In this document: one piece after another, positions 14,301-25,692 of the stretch
How positions within the stretch are numbered: the first letter of the stretch is position 1
Layout: the number at the start of each line of letters is the position of its first letter
Assembly: GCA_949358305.1 (NCBI GenBank)
Contig: OX442315.1
Coordinates: forward strand, 22,160,427-22,224,426
Reading direction: 5' to 3'
Length of the DNA: 64,000 nucleotides
Origin: Strigamia acuminata
Taxonomy: Eukaryota; Arthropoda; Chilopoda; Geophilomorpha; Linotaeniidae
Notes under the pieces: model-generated
Databases searched by the model: none
What the model saw: the letters and a program-made list of their open reading frames with translations, nothing else
What the model was told of the DNA's origin: nothing
Program-made: the position numbers and the translations under genes

Positions 14301-16589
14301 TATGACTTTGCAGTAAACTTTCCCCACAAAATCAGATCATCACAACAACATTTTTGGCCTTGCTCAAAAATAGTTTTTTCCAAATCTAGGACAAACTAAC
14401 AACCTCTTGCAAAACCAAAACACCAAAACAAAATATCACATAATAAAATTAATTCAATTATTTATTTATTTGCATAAATTTCTAAAATTAAAAAAAAACA
14501 AAAACACATAAATCTTGCATCTGTAACTAGAAATTAGACTAAGCATCACTCAATTGAGGATTACATAAAATGTTCTTATAATCCTTCGCTGTAATCTCTT
14601 AAACCACAATTTAAACGTGCCAGGTGCATATATACATGCTAATGTAACATTAAAAATTTAATCAGACAGAAAACATTTTTCTTTCTTTCGTGACACATTC
14701 AATTTTTCTTTCCATGCAAATCAGGTGATGTTTTGCGCACACGCTACTTCCTCTCAGGTACACAGACAAAATGTGATTGGATTGGGCTTTAATCAATTCC
14801 AACTGCATCCCAAACGGCTTTATTGACACTTCAACAATTTTTTTTTTCCGACGCTTTTGGCAAATTTATTTCATTTTCATTCAGCGTGAAAATACAACTG
14901 CTATAGTGCTATTAATCAACTTCATAGGGGCTCTTCTAATTAAATAAATATGAAAAAAAAAATTACGAAAATTTGAAAACAACAAACACGGTGCAGTAAT
15001 CAAACTCAGAACTCGCCATGCACATATTTGCTTTCTCGGCTTCTCTTTACACTGTAAGCTTAGATTTTTTCGCCCAGATATGTTGCTGTACCGTTGTATC
15101 CGTAGCAACCTGTTTCTGTTCTTGTCATAGCAAAAGCAAAGCGATAATTTCTCCATTTCCTTTATAACATCTTCAAGCAATGAATTGAAAGAATCACCTA
15201 GGTGGCATTTATTTTTAGCTTTAAACATGAAAACATTGAATTAAAGAGCAAAATTCAAAATTAGTATTATCTTAAACCAGTCAAATGCAACAAATTGCAA
15301 AAAAGTAACTTCTTTGAAGATTGAAAATCGTTCCAAACTTATCATTTATTATTTAAATCTGTTTAGCTATTGGAAAATGTCTGACATTTCAAATATTTTT
15401 TCCCCATTATTTTCACCACCAAAATATAAAATTATTTCGGTTGATTTTGGCTGATATTTTTAGCGATGACATCCACTGCCAAGTGAACTCAACCGTCAGC
15501 CTCAAAAATGGCATAAATAACTTATATATAATTTTTTTTTCAACTTTGGAATTCTTGTCAGCTTTCACCACACGTTTTGAATCACTAACATCTTCTTTTC
15601 TATTTTATTGATCAGGTAACGTCCTCGTCGTCATGGCGGTAGCAACTTTCCGTAATCTCCGCACCATAACAAACATGTTAATGACGAGTTTAGCCGTGGC
15701 CGACATCACAGTGGCCGTCCTTGTCATGCCGTATCTTCTAGTATACGACGTAACTCGTACATGGAGCTTCGGTCCCGTTTTCTGCCACGTGTGGATTTCT
15801 TGTGACGTCATGTGCTGCACCGCATCCATTCTCCATCTGTGTATCATAGCTCTGGATAGATACTGGGCAATCACCAGTCCGCTGCTCTACAAAGCCATAA
15901 TGAATGAAAGAAGAGCTACGATCCTAATTACCGGCGCGTGGGTAGCTAGTGCGTCCATTTCTTTCATACCCATCATGCTGGGTTGGTATTCGGACGAACC
16001 GGTCAGTTTCCAAAAAGAAATGACCGACTGCAGTCTCAATGTGAACCAAGTGTACGCCGTCGTATCTTCGCTTACTTCTTTCTACCTCCCTTCCCCCATA
16101 ATGTTTTATATTTACCTAAAAATATTTTTTATAGCCAGAAAACAGTCTAGAGAGATCAAACGCTTGGAGAGAATGATGGAGCACGTGCCCAAAAACGAGC
16201 AAAAACGAATTAAAAAGCAATCAAAGAGATTTACTTCCGACTCAAAAGCTATTAAGACTCTGGGCGTGATAATGGGTGTTTTTTGCATGTGTTGGCTTCC
16301 TTTCTTCCTTATGTACCTCATTCTACCCTTCTGTCCTTCGTGTGATATACCGTACGAGGCTAAAAGTGCCATAACGTGGTTAGGTTATATCAATTCCTCC
16401 ATTAATCCGTGTATTTATGGATTGTTTAACGCTGACTTCAGAGCAGCATTCCGTCGCACTTTGCGCTGCGATTGTCGCAGGGGCGGATTGCGACAAATGT
16501 CCGGTCAGAATTTGAATAGGAGCCTACGCAGTGTGGATAGTATGGAACTCGATTCCATATCAACCATAAAAAGTTCCAATACGTTTTAA
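8352..16589 (+). CDS. Class A G-protein-coupled receptor of the biogenic amine type (two exons)
   Basis: Exon 1 is 8352-8499 and exon 2 15616-16589, joined in phase to give 373 residues; the 7.1 kb intron cuts helix 1 at the conserved G-N. Diagnostic residues are all present: N51 (helix 1), D79 (helix 2), amine-binding D113 in WISCDVMCCTAS (helix 3), DRY at 130-132, three helix 5 serines (200, 201, 204) as in catecholamine and octopamine receptors, CWLPFF in helix 6 and NPCIY in helix 7. The third inner loop is short and basic, unlike alpha-2 or 5-HT1 receptors. The tail has CDC and a Ser-rich end. SFIPIMLGWYSDE at the second outer loop recalls beta-octopamine receptors, while VLVMP and the CDVMCCTASILHLCIIALDRYWAIT region recall D1-like and serotonin receptors. 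Exact ligand not decided. NET near the N-terminus is a glycosylation site. Confidence 0.9.
8500..15615. other. 7.1 kb first intron of the amine receptor
   Basis: Starts with gtaaac and ends with attgatcag. It holds a 31 bp tandem repeat near its 5' end and otherwise AT-rich sequence; small open frames inside show no protein signature. Long introns of this kind often hold enhancers, but none can be named from sequence alone. Confidence 0.75.
8597..8700. repeat. 31 bp tandem repeat, three copies and a partial fourth
   Basis: Units beginning cgtccaaaactg start at 8597, 8628, 8659 and 8690, exactly 31 bp apart, with a few substitutions between copies. It lies about 100 bp inside the receptor intron. 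Confidence 0.9.
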
Positions 16590-17568
16590 TTTACATTTCG
16601 CAATTTCTTTACTTCTCCAATCTTTTAGGCTTATAAATGTTGGTAAAACTTGGCCTTACAGAGTGGTGTAAATGTATATTCAAACGATTTACGGTGTATT
16701 TTGGTGTATAAAACAAAATATAAAGTACGAAACTAGGTTATTAATGCTCAAACACAACTTAATATAATGTAGATTTTTGCTGTAATCGAATTCTCGGTGT
16801 AATAAATTCATATGGAAAATGCGTCTTTTAAAGACTGATGAATCTACTCAAGTGTATAAGTGTCTACGGTGCCTCTGAAGTCTGAAGGATATAGTTTATC
16901 CTAGACTGGCAGCTCTGATTTGTTGAGTCTTAATCCCTTCATTTATAAACCGCTTTCTGCTTGCAAGAACCCAACCAACGAATTTTGCGCTCACCAAATT
17001 TCGAGCGATAACACGATTGGTTTGCTTGTAAAGCTTTTTTGTCGCAACAAAAACTCCACATTCAACTCTGACGCCGAACTTAATGTTAATGTATCGTTTT
17101 GGCTTTTAAAAACGTCATTTAATTTCTTAAAAGCAAAGCCTTAAAAAAAGATGAACAAACTATCGTCTTCCCGAAAGAAAATAAAAATAAAAAACAACTG
17201 ATTTTGCATTCACCCTATCGGCTCGAATTAGCGCTTGGCGCCGCGCTGCAAAATTCAATTACTGCCGCGGCGACTAATCAAGGTTTTTTTCCTTTTCTTT
17301 GTAGTTGGAGATTCGAAAAAAACATTCAAATGCGTGTGCAAACAATTTAACGCTGTTGACAAGCCATTTGCGCATGTTTAATTGTTATTACACAGTTAAA
17401 TCGATGTAATTTAGGGGTAGTTAGACATTTTATTTTGAATACACGTCCGAAACTCCAAAATTACTTACAAAATTAACAAATTATAAATTGCTTGATTTGT
17501 TAAACAAATTAATTAATTGTGCAGTAAGAAATATACTTAGCAACACCTAGAAAATCAAAGCACAAGCA
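16590..17568. other. 3' region of the receptor and spacer to DYNC2I2
   Basis: The receptor (plus) and DYNC2I2 (minus) converge here. Part is probably receptor 3' UTR. The open frame at 16920-17144 has no recognisable motif. Around 17221-17280 the sequence is locally GC-rich (ggcgccgcgctgc). Nothing else is supported. Confidence 0.5.
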
Positions 17569-19743
17569 TTATATTATTTTCCCCATTTTATTAAGAGTTT
17601 CCAATTCGTGAGAAGCAGGTACGACCAATTTCTCATGAAGTGACCAAATTTGCACACTAGCATCTTCGCTTCCAGTTGCAAGATACTTTGAGCTATAAAC
17701 AGGAAAGGTATTAGGACCGCACTACACGAGAATTACACAAAACTTTACTTTTTGTTGCTAAATTCCAAAACGGACGCACTCAAACCCTCTTCAGCAAGCT
17801 TACTCGAAACAATAGGCTTGTCTGTCAACCTCAAATCGTATAAATTCAAAAATCCTTTAGCCGTGACTGCAGCAACGAGTAAAGGTTTCGTCGGAGACCA
17901 CGCAACACTAACCGGTGCATTTTCAGAATATATAGTACTTAGTGGCGCATTTGCCTACAAAAATCAAAGAGTCAGTCACCGGCCTAATACACATCTACGA
18001 TTCGGCGGTGTAATACTTGATTGTAATTGTAAATTCGAATTTCTCCATCCGAACCATAGGTAATAAATAGATTTCTCGAGAACGGCGACGAAGCGACGCC
18101 GTTTACGTGACCTTTATGAGGATTGTGCCAAACGGCGACAGGGTTTTTCATATCCATAGCAAATGGAACATCGGCTAACATAAAAACACCCCATTTCAAA
18201 TCGAAATAGTTGAGTGAAATTAATCAAATCTCACATTTTGATGGATGTTGCGATTCTTTTGAACATTGGAACACTCCTCCTCCTTCTGAACCAATTATAA
18301 ATAAGGATTCGTCTTCCACGTTGAACGAAATCGAAGTGACTAGAAATTCATTTAGAAATTACGATTTTGTTTTTATGGAAACGTTTAATAGTTAAAACTT
18401 ACGCCCAACTTCTGAAGCTTGTCGATTACTTTTTATGCCAAGTGCTCGAGGTAAATCACCAGCCAAAACAATAAATCTAAATTTTAAAAAAACGGAAATT
18501 AAATTAAATTAAATTTGACACTTTTTCTTGTTAATATACGCTTTAATTAATTTCAGCTTCACGTTCTGCGTATTTCGTTCCCAAATTAGAATTTTGCCAT
18601 CTAATCCACAGGTGACAAGCTAAAAATGAAAATAAAATTTTAAATAAATATTTCCAATAACAATTATGAATTACCGACTTCATTTTTAACCCAGGCAATA
18701 TCAGTAACGGTGTCGTGATGACCATTTGCTCCGGTATCCGTGCTCGACACCAATAAATCAACATTTTCAGAAAAATCCAGCAACAAAACTTCGCCTAGAA
18801 ATTATAATTTTTTAGTTAAATTAATTGATAAAATAAATTTTAAAATGTATCCACCAATAAAAGTGCCTGCAGCGAGCAAAGCTGGCGTTTCTGGACAAAA
18901 TCGTATACACGTGATGCAGCACTTGTGTTCAAATTTCTTATGTGGCATATTTGGTTTAAAGTCAACCCTGTCCAAACCCCACGAGCAAATTCTTCCATGA
19001 TGGTCAGTGTCGCACCAATTCTCATGCTGACGATATCCGTACGAAACAGCGACAACGGTGCCCGTGCAATTCCACGAAACTCCGGTACACCCGTAACTCT
19101 ATTTACGTGAAAAAGAAATTCCATTAGACTTTAACAAAGAAATTAACATGCAAAATACTTTCATTAGGAATCTCGGAATATTTTAGCGAATGAATTTTCG
19201 TTAATAGTTCAGTCGACTCGTCATTAATTAAATCGTAGCCTTGGAAAACGTTCGATCGTAAATTTTTATCAAGTTCTTTAAGCAAAGGCGGCGCGATTCG
19301 TTTCAAAAATGCATCCAATGACTTCTCGTCGTACGATGCCAGTTTAAGGTCTCCTAAGCTTAGAGTCTGCACCTAGAATTAAATTTGATGTAGAAAATAT
19401 TTATTTTGATTTGTTATTACTAATTACTTCAACTGAAATTCTTTCAATGGCTTGAGTTCCGGTGGCTGTTATTTCTAAATCTCCCGTTTGAGACTCACTA
19501 TTCTTCATTTCCCTGTATATAAAAAAAAAACTTATTTAAAGTACAGGAGTTGTTTATATAATAAATGCAATACCTATCGGACTTCCATGATGATTTCAGA
19601 GTCGTTCCTTCCAAAACAACCAGCGAAAACATTTCTTTCGCCATACCTTTTACGATCTTATGTCGGCCCCTGGTAGTAATAAGTGGAACTACAAAAAGAT
19701 CTGACAATATTATTGATTTCAAATTCAAAAGTATTCGGCTCAT
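17569..19743 (-). CDS. DYNC2I2: Dynein-2 intermediate chain 2 (WDR34-type WD-repeat protein)
   Basis: DYNC2I2 is an intermediate chain of cytoplasmic dynein-2, the retrograde intraflagellar transport motor. Eleven exons (19574-19743, 19428-19512, 19148-19372, 18855-19098, 18679-18794, 18540-18619, 18403-18476, 18235-18339, 18017-18174, 17749-17954, 17569-17692) give about 528 residues. The N-terminal third contains LKELDKNLRSNVFQGYDLI; then comes the family-typical SWNCTGTVVAVSYGYRQHENW, and WD blades such as VTCGLDGKILIWE, FITYGSDGEIRIYNYNQ and YLATGSEDASVQIWSL, ending shortly after the last blade. Introns are about 40-65 bp. The donor after 18679 (GTCGGT) is weak, so that junction is the least certain. 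The start MSRILLNL at 19743 is the first ATG in frame. It is head to head with the sperm gene at 19951. Confidence 0.9.
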
Positions 19744-19749
19744 TGTTGT

Positions 19750-19762
19750 GTTACGTAGCAAC
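19750..19762 (+). promoter_or_regulatory. X-box-like (RFX) site in a bidirectional promoter
   Basis: GTTACGTAGCAAC matches the RFX X-box form GTNRCC-spacer-RGYAAC at all but one position (GTTACG, T, AGCAAC). It lies 7 bp from the DYNC2I2 start codon and about 190 bp from the start of the divergent THEG-like gene, both of which belong to cilia or sperm flagella. Binding is inferred, not shown. Confidence 0.5.
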
Positions 19763-19950
19763 CATAATCCAAATTTCCAAAATGTACATGCAATATTTTT
19801 ACCAATTTATTTACATTAATTTTTCGAATTTACTTCTCGTCGTTATGTACTTTCCCTAGTCCAAAATGTTCAACATGAAAGATTTTTACTGGTTGTGGTA
19901 GAAAAGTTCTAAACACTCAAGCATACAATAAAAGAAAAATCAAGAAAAAA

Positions 19951-21235
19951 ATGGTATCCAGAAGGCTACAAAAGTTAGCCCAACCAAAAATTGCATACAA
20001 CGAATACCAAGACCAAAATAGGTATCTTCGATGTAATTTATAAACCAATAATACATTAAATTTCCAAAAGTTATTCTCTCAGTCCGCTGCCAAATGTGTA
20101 TTCGGGTCAAAATCCCATTTGGCCTATCTCCAGAGCCGCGCTCAATTATGTTCCAACTAAAAGGATCCTCGGGCTTTCCACTCCTTCAAGAAAACATTCC
20201 CAAAGAGATTTGTAAATTAGAAAATCTAAAAAAAACTGTAAACAAAAATTAATATTACTTCTAACCGATTTACCCAACAAAATAGCCTGAATTTAGATGA
20301 AAATGGAGAACCCACTTCTGTCCGAATCATCACTGAATCGACAAAGCAAGCAGTTTGTTCGAAAAGAATTGAGGATCTAGCAAGACCTTCTCGTTTTACC
20401 CCCAAATTTGATCCGGATGCGTTCTAGTGAGATTTTTAAATTGTTTTTATGAAATAAAAACAAGATTAAAACATTTTTCCCAAACCCAAACTACAGCAGT
20501 AAGATGCGTGTCCCATCACGAGTGTTGCAAGCAGTGGCAAGTCCACGAATCGCTGCCTTAGCAAGCCCGAAACAACTTCCGGACGAGTACTACGTCCAAA
20601 ATGCACCCAGAAAATCGAAAAGAAGTGAGACGCCAACTCGTGTTTCGTCACGAATAACTCAGTTGGCGATTCCCTCGGCGAGAGGCAAACCAGAGTCGCA
20701 AGAAAAGTTTGAGAAAGAAGTAATTCGTTTCAAAAATTATTCTATTTATTACTCTTAAAACGAATCACTCTTTTTTTTTTTTTAAACATCAAAATTCTTA
20801 TTATTATTATTATTACACATTTTAAATGTAAATAAAATTGAGACCTTTCGGCTTTAAAATACATAATTAAATTTGATTTTAAACGTGTGTTTTTTCTCTT
20901 TTTCTTTTCCTTTTTACAATTTGCAGCTTCGCCGACGGCTTTTAAATGCAATGAAGTACCGCACTAAGCCTCACGATTTTAGACTCTCCAGGCCTGCGCG
21001 ACGTACATACACTTATATACCAAATAAAACTTTTTCGGAAGCAGCTATAGTCCGTAGAAGTGCCAAACTATACTCATTAACCGAAAGAACGATTGATTTA
21101 GCGCAGCCCCGGCTACGACGACTGGATATTTGGGAACAAGAATTCAACCCGAACGCATTCATCGTTTCAAGTGCAGCGCTAACTGCGACCGCAAATGAGA
21201 GAATAAATCTATTGTCCAAGCCAGTTTCAAGATAG
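19951..21235 (+). CDS. THEG: THEG/SPMAP2-like sperm microtubule-associated protein
   Basis: Five exons (19951-20021, 20083-20211, 20286-20426, 20497-20719, 20927-21235) join in phase to 290 residues. The protein consists of repeats of the THEG type: R-x-x-x-L-A-x-P followed by a variable linker, for example RLQKLAQPK, RIEDLARPSRF, RIAALASPKQ, RITQLAIPSA, LSRPARRTY and TIDLAQPRL. Family members are expressed in spermatids and sit on sperm flagellar microtubules. The third exon ends at a GTGAGA donor that removes an apparent in-frame TAG. Start chosen as the first ATG giving the first repeat. It shares a 207 bp head-to-head spacer with DYNC2I2 and meets NOP16 tail to tail. The family call rests on the repeat pattern; overall conservation is low, as is usual for sperm proteins. 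Confidence 0.82.
20799..20815. repeat. (ATT)n microsatellite
   Basis: About five consecutive tta/att units in the fourth intron of the THEG-like gene. Confidence 0.7.
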
Positions 21236-21254
21236 ACAAGAAATGGAATCATTT

Positions 21255-21270
21255 AATAAAGACATTTATT
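21255..21270. terminator. Overlapping convergent polyadenylation signals
   Basis: AATAAA at 21255-21260 on the plus strand lies 20 bp past the THEG-like stop. TTTATT at 21265-21270 reads AATAAA on the minus strand, 50 bp past the NOP16 stop. The two 3' ends therefore probably overlap. Confidence 0.6.
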
Positions 21271-21319
21271 ACAAATCGATTTCTATTCGTATTCTATCGG
21301 TTAAAAAAAATAAGACAAA

Positions 21320-22082
21320 TCAATTTGTATCCATTTTTACAGCCATATATGCATTGTACTGAATTGTAGACTTTTCGAATTTCTTTATGATATTTTTTAT
21401 ATGCTTCGGTGTATATTGATAATAATTCTTAATATCCTTCGCCATTGCCTACAAAATAGTACATTATGGTAATTAAATTTTTTTTTTTTAAATAATTCAA
21501 AATTACTTTGTAGTCTTCTTCATATTTCTCCATCATGTAAGTGGCAAACTGGACAAGTTTCGCTGACACGTGAAACTTCTTTTCCTGTGGCATCGAAGCC
21601 ATGTCTTCCAACTCTATATAAAAATGATAATTTGTTAAAGAAAACGTTTTTGTATCAGGTACCGGGAGCAATAACCTCTTGCAACATAGCCTTTAAACGC
21701 TTTAAACGGCTTTTTTGTTTCGGGTTTTGAACGAGATTCAGCTTGCATCATTTCCTAAAAGTACATTTTACACATTTTAACATTTATTTTTATTAGTTGT
21801 CGGTTCTACCAACCTTGGGAGTAGGTATCCTCAAAGCCACATTTGAATCACTGGCCAAACCCATTCTCTTTAAATTGACAGCAGTACTCGCTCCTTTCGA
21901 CCATGCGTCTCTTATTGTATCGCTAAGAAAAACAATTGTTAGAATATGCTTGGTCTGGTCGATTGAAATACGAACCATTTAATGCGCGGCAATGCGTTCT
22001 GTTTTTTCCATAACTTCTTCCTGTCTGTGTCGTAATTAAACTTCTTTCTTTGTCGATTTTTTCTTCCACTTGGTTTACCCAT
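21320..22082 (-). CDS. NOP16: NOP16 nucleolar ribosome-biogenesis protein
   Basis: NOP16 acts in nucleoli in 60S subunit assembly. Five exons (21976-22082, 21814-21922, 21676-21754, 21507-21613, 21320-21448) give 176 residues, the usual family length. The start MGKPSGRKNRQRKKFNYD is a basic N-terminus as in other NOP16 proteins. ALPRIKCDTIRDAWSKG and VNLKRMGLASD follow the conserved block, and the C-terminal part reads YMMEKYEEDYKAMAKD followed by NYYQYTPKHIKKII, the most conserved family stretch. Introns are about 50-75 bp. It converges with the THEG-like gene. No missing parts seen. Confidence 0.93.
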
Positions 22083-22373
22083 TTTTGTTCTTACGGTAGT
22101 AGTTAGCAGCGAGTTTACGAATTAAAGGTAAAGCAAACACGTGGAGCTGTAACTAGACAATCCGAAGATTCAACAGCGCCCTCTACCTTCGGAATTGCGC
22201 TTAATTCGCTCTTATAAAAATAAACTGTTTCGATCGGATTACTTTTTATTTTTCATTTCTCATTACAAAGAGTTTCATGGATTACAAATCCTATTTTATC
22301 AAGAAAAAAAAAAAACTTAACTAGAAAACAGAAAATAAAAGTAATTTCAAAATGATTTTTCAAATTCTCAACC

Positions 22374-23506
22374 TCAGAGTGTAGTAGGCGCCAAAAAATT
22401 CATATCACGATTCGTAAAAGCATATTTTTTTTCACGATAAAAATTAGTAACCGACATCGGAAACTGATTTTTTCCCGCACACTCCGAACTCAACCCAATG
22501 CTTCTCTTCCGAACCTGCTGGCTGACAGGTTTTTCTGTTTGTTTATCGCCAGTGCATACTAAACTGCTGCTTTCAGGTTTCGAATTTGCAGAAATAAAAC
22601 CCGAGTAATACCAAGGCAATGAACAATTAAAATCATTTTTCGAATTTCTGCGTTCAGTTTTCGGAGATCCAGGAGGAGAAGCTTGTGGCGTTGTCAAAGG
22701 AGTTGCCGGCAGACTCTGAGTCACATGATTAATATCATCAAATTCTCCAATTATGCCGTATTGGTTTTCTCGCATTATTTGTGCTAAGTTGTCGAAACTC
22801 TGGAAACTTGACGTTGTTAAATTCGAGTTTCTTCGCTTTGGAGAGTAAAGAGAATCTCGTCTCGAGTTCCTTCGTTCTATATTGCAAATAAAATTAAATA
22901 ATAAATAATTGTTTCAAAATAAACCAAAAAGAATATTATTTGACAAATATTTTGCCCATTTAAGCTACAGAAACGCAACTGAGACGGGACGCACGAACGT
23001 ACTGCAAACACGCAATTTTTGAATCGTGTTACCTGCAGTTCGGATCACGTTTTCATTATGTTTGTTCCATTTGGTGCGCAGTAATAGCGTATATTCTTTT
23101 TATTAAAAAAATAATCAATTATAAAACACAATTTCTCGCTATCTCACAATACATTTTAAATAAATTTCACTCAAAACCGAATCTCTGCGTGTCTAATAAC
23201 CAATAAATTGTCAATTACTTATATATTTACCATAATGTGTATTATTCAAATCCGTACTGCTGGTTTCACTCGGTTCTTGATTGATTAGTTTCGTTGTTTC
23301 TCGTAGTGGCATATAAACGTACGGACCTTGCGGGAAAAAATTGAAATTGAATTTAATGCATTCTAAATTTGTTCATAAATATTACCGAATTCTGACGTCG
23401 AAGGTGACATTGCGATGCTGTCCATGTCACAATGACCAGCGACAATCCGGCCAAAAATAGATGTTGAACCGAGTGGTCCGTTCGTTCCTTCATTGGAGTC
23501 ATCCAT
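22374..23506 (-). CDS. Unrecognised Ser/Pro-rich protein
   Basis: Three exons (23386-23506, 23231-23326, 22374-22876) join in phase to 239 residues starting MDDSNEGTNGPLG. I do not recognise the family. Visible features: no membrane segment or signal peptide; two basic RRNS motifs (ERRNSRRDS and PKRRNSNL) that look like basophilic kinase or 14-3-3 sites; a proline-directed cluster LPATPLTTPQASPPGSPK; and a final segment with VTNFYREKKYAF that may be the most constrained part. The composition suggests a disordered regulatory protein. It is head to head with the ARL-like GTPase, with 589 bp between starts. The gene model is well supported by phases and splice sites; its function is open. Confidence 0.72.
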
Positions 23507-24095
23507 TTTAGAGTGTCAATTCAACTCGTTTCTGAAGGAAAAAATTACCCAAACAAATAATGATGCAATCATTTCAGGTACATCACGTAATTGTACTGCG
23601 CACTTACTAAAGTGACATCAGATTTCGAATTTCACTTTAAATTTCAAAAGAAAACAAAAAATAGATAATAATGTCTTATAGTTCCACAATTAACGTGACA
23701 AAAGAAGAAAGACTATCATCTTCAATAAATGCTAACTTGGGTACAAAGTTATTGAAATTCTGCCAAAAAGTATGCGCAACCATATTGAGACTGTTGCGTA
23801 CGCTCTAAAAACTGACATAAACCAGACCGAACTGAACCGGTCGCTGACTCGATGCTTACGTAATCGACTGAGCTATAAAAACAATAAGAGTAAATTTTTG
23901 AATAAAAAATATTTATATTATTAATAATGAATAATACATATTTATAAATTTAGTAACTTATCTTTTTAAAATTTTAAAATTAAACTAAGAGTTGTCTGGC
24001 TCTTCAAGCCTTAAAAGCTCACTTTCTGCGCAGCAGCATTGCTCATCCAAGCTCCAAGCTTCCGCTTATGTTTATGTTGTTGTCCAAAATTAAAC
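23507..24095. other. Shared upstream region of two divergent genes
   Basis: 589 bp between the starts of the Ser/Pro-rich gene (minus) and the ARL-like GTPase (plus). No clear core promoter motif. The GC content rises around 23781-23880. The open frame preceding 24096 starts only with TTG and is not counted. Confidence 0.5.
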
Positions 24096-25162
24096 ATGTT
24101 TTCTATAATGCGGAATTTTCCGCCTTGGATCAAAACCGTGTTGGTTATCGGTGGGGGAGTACTGATAGGCATATCAACATACGGTCTTCTCATATATTAT
24201 GAACGAAGGCATCAAGGTTTGCAAGACGAAGGATTTGAAGACACCAGCAAAGTGATGAGATGAAAATGAAATGGTGAAAAGAAGGTCGAATATATTTTGA
24301 ATAAATTTCGATTTTAGGTCGAGGAACAGCCCGAGCGAAAAGTGATAGTTCTTGGTCTAGACGGAGCAGGCAAAAGTACATTTATAGCCAACTTGTCAAA
24401 GGTGGATAATGTGCAAAATGCCATAAAACCCACCCAAGGTTTCCACATAATGAGTGTTAACACGCAGGGCACTGCAATTAATATTTGGGAAAGTGAGTAT
24501 AAATATACAATACAAACATTGCCGCTAATTAGAATGAAAAATTTATAAATATGAATTCACTATTACAGTTGGCGGCGCTGAAACTTACAGGAATTATTGG
24601 GGAAATTTTCTTCAAGACACTGATGCATTAGTGTTTGTAGTTGACTCGAACGATAGTAAAAGGTTACCTCAAGCATATGATGAATTTAAGAAATTAATTG
24701 CTGATGATAGGTTAAAAGATGTACCCATTCTTGTACTAGCTAATAAACAGGTATACGCAATTATAGTTGGCGCATTCATAAAGTAATTTAGACTAAACAA
24801 CGTATTTAAACTGCTTGTTTTGTCTCTAACTTGAAAAATGGCGGCCGATTTAGTCTGTTTTCAGGCTCTGTGGGCATGCGCGTGACATTTAAACAGTAAA
24901 TATGTTCAACTGAAAATTGAACATCACTTTATGAATGTGCCTAGTGATTTTTGGATGATTTTTCTAATGTTTCATTTACTTTAAGGATGTTCCTGAATGT
25001 CTTACTTGCAAACAAATTGAAGACGCCTTGAATTTAAAAAGTATCTCACCGAAACTTCATAAAATTAAAGTGTTACCATTGCAAATATCAATAATTAAAC
25101 CACAGCATCAATCACTGAAAATTGCCGAAGACACGATGATTCAGTTTGCATTTACGAAATGA
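24096..25162 (+). CDS. ARL9/ARL10-like small GTPase with N-terminal membrane anchor
   Basis: Four exons (24096-24251, 24318-24492, 24569-24750, 24986-25162) give 229 residues. The N-terminus has a hydrophobic segment, VLVIGGGVLIGISTYGLLIY, then a linker and an ARF-like GTPase core: P-loop GLDGAGKST, switch threonine in PTQGFH, WEIGGAETYRNYW in place of the WDxGGQ motif, FVVDSND, and guanine-specificity NKQD formed across the third junction. The catalytic glutamine of ARF proteins is replaced by alanine, which fits the ARL9/ARL10 group and suggests weak or absent intrinsic hydrolysis. The final SAK-like motif is not obvious. The anchor replaces the usual N-myristoylated helix, so the protein is probably permanently in a membrane. 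ARL10 is the best match, but ARL9 cannot be excluded. Confidence 0.85.
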
Positions 25163-25692
25163 CTTTTAAGCGGCAGTTTGTACGCAGTCGTACAATCGAT
25201 TCTTAATGTTGTTTAGTTGTATATTTTTTTTTTCAATATTGCAAGTTGATGTAGAAAATTTACATGGATTGGAAGTCGTGACAATTGCTAAATTGTTATT
25301 ATTATTTTATCTCATTATATTATATATTTTTTTTATTTCATTTTTTCTTTTGTATATAATATAAACAAATTGAATCATCATTTCCCCTCTTTAGAATTTA
25401 CGCTACTCGTTATATGGTCGTTTCGATTACTTTTTATATATAATTTTTTATAGCCTTAAAGGTAACAACTTTAAGAAAAGAAAAGTAAATTTTAAGTGAG
25501 CACAGTTTTTTGCTGTTCTTTTGTGACAACAACAAAAGACAATTCAAATAAATAAAGATAAATTCAGATAACAAATAATTTACTGCAAGAGCTTGTATAA
25601 TTTTCTAAAATAAACCATTTGTGAACACATTTATAACTATTTATTATATACAATTAATTAAAACATTTGATTTTTTCTTATACAAAGAGATT
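25163..25692. other. Convergent 3' region
   Basis: 530 bp between the stops of the ARL-like gene (plus) and the PX-SH3 gene (minus). It is AT-rich with oligo-T runs, consistent with two 3' UTRs. No further feature seen. Confidence 0.55.
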
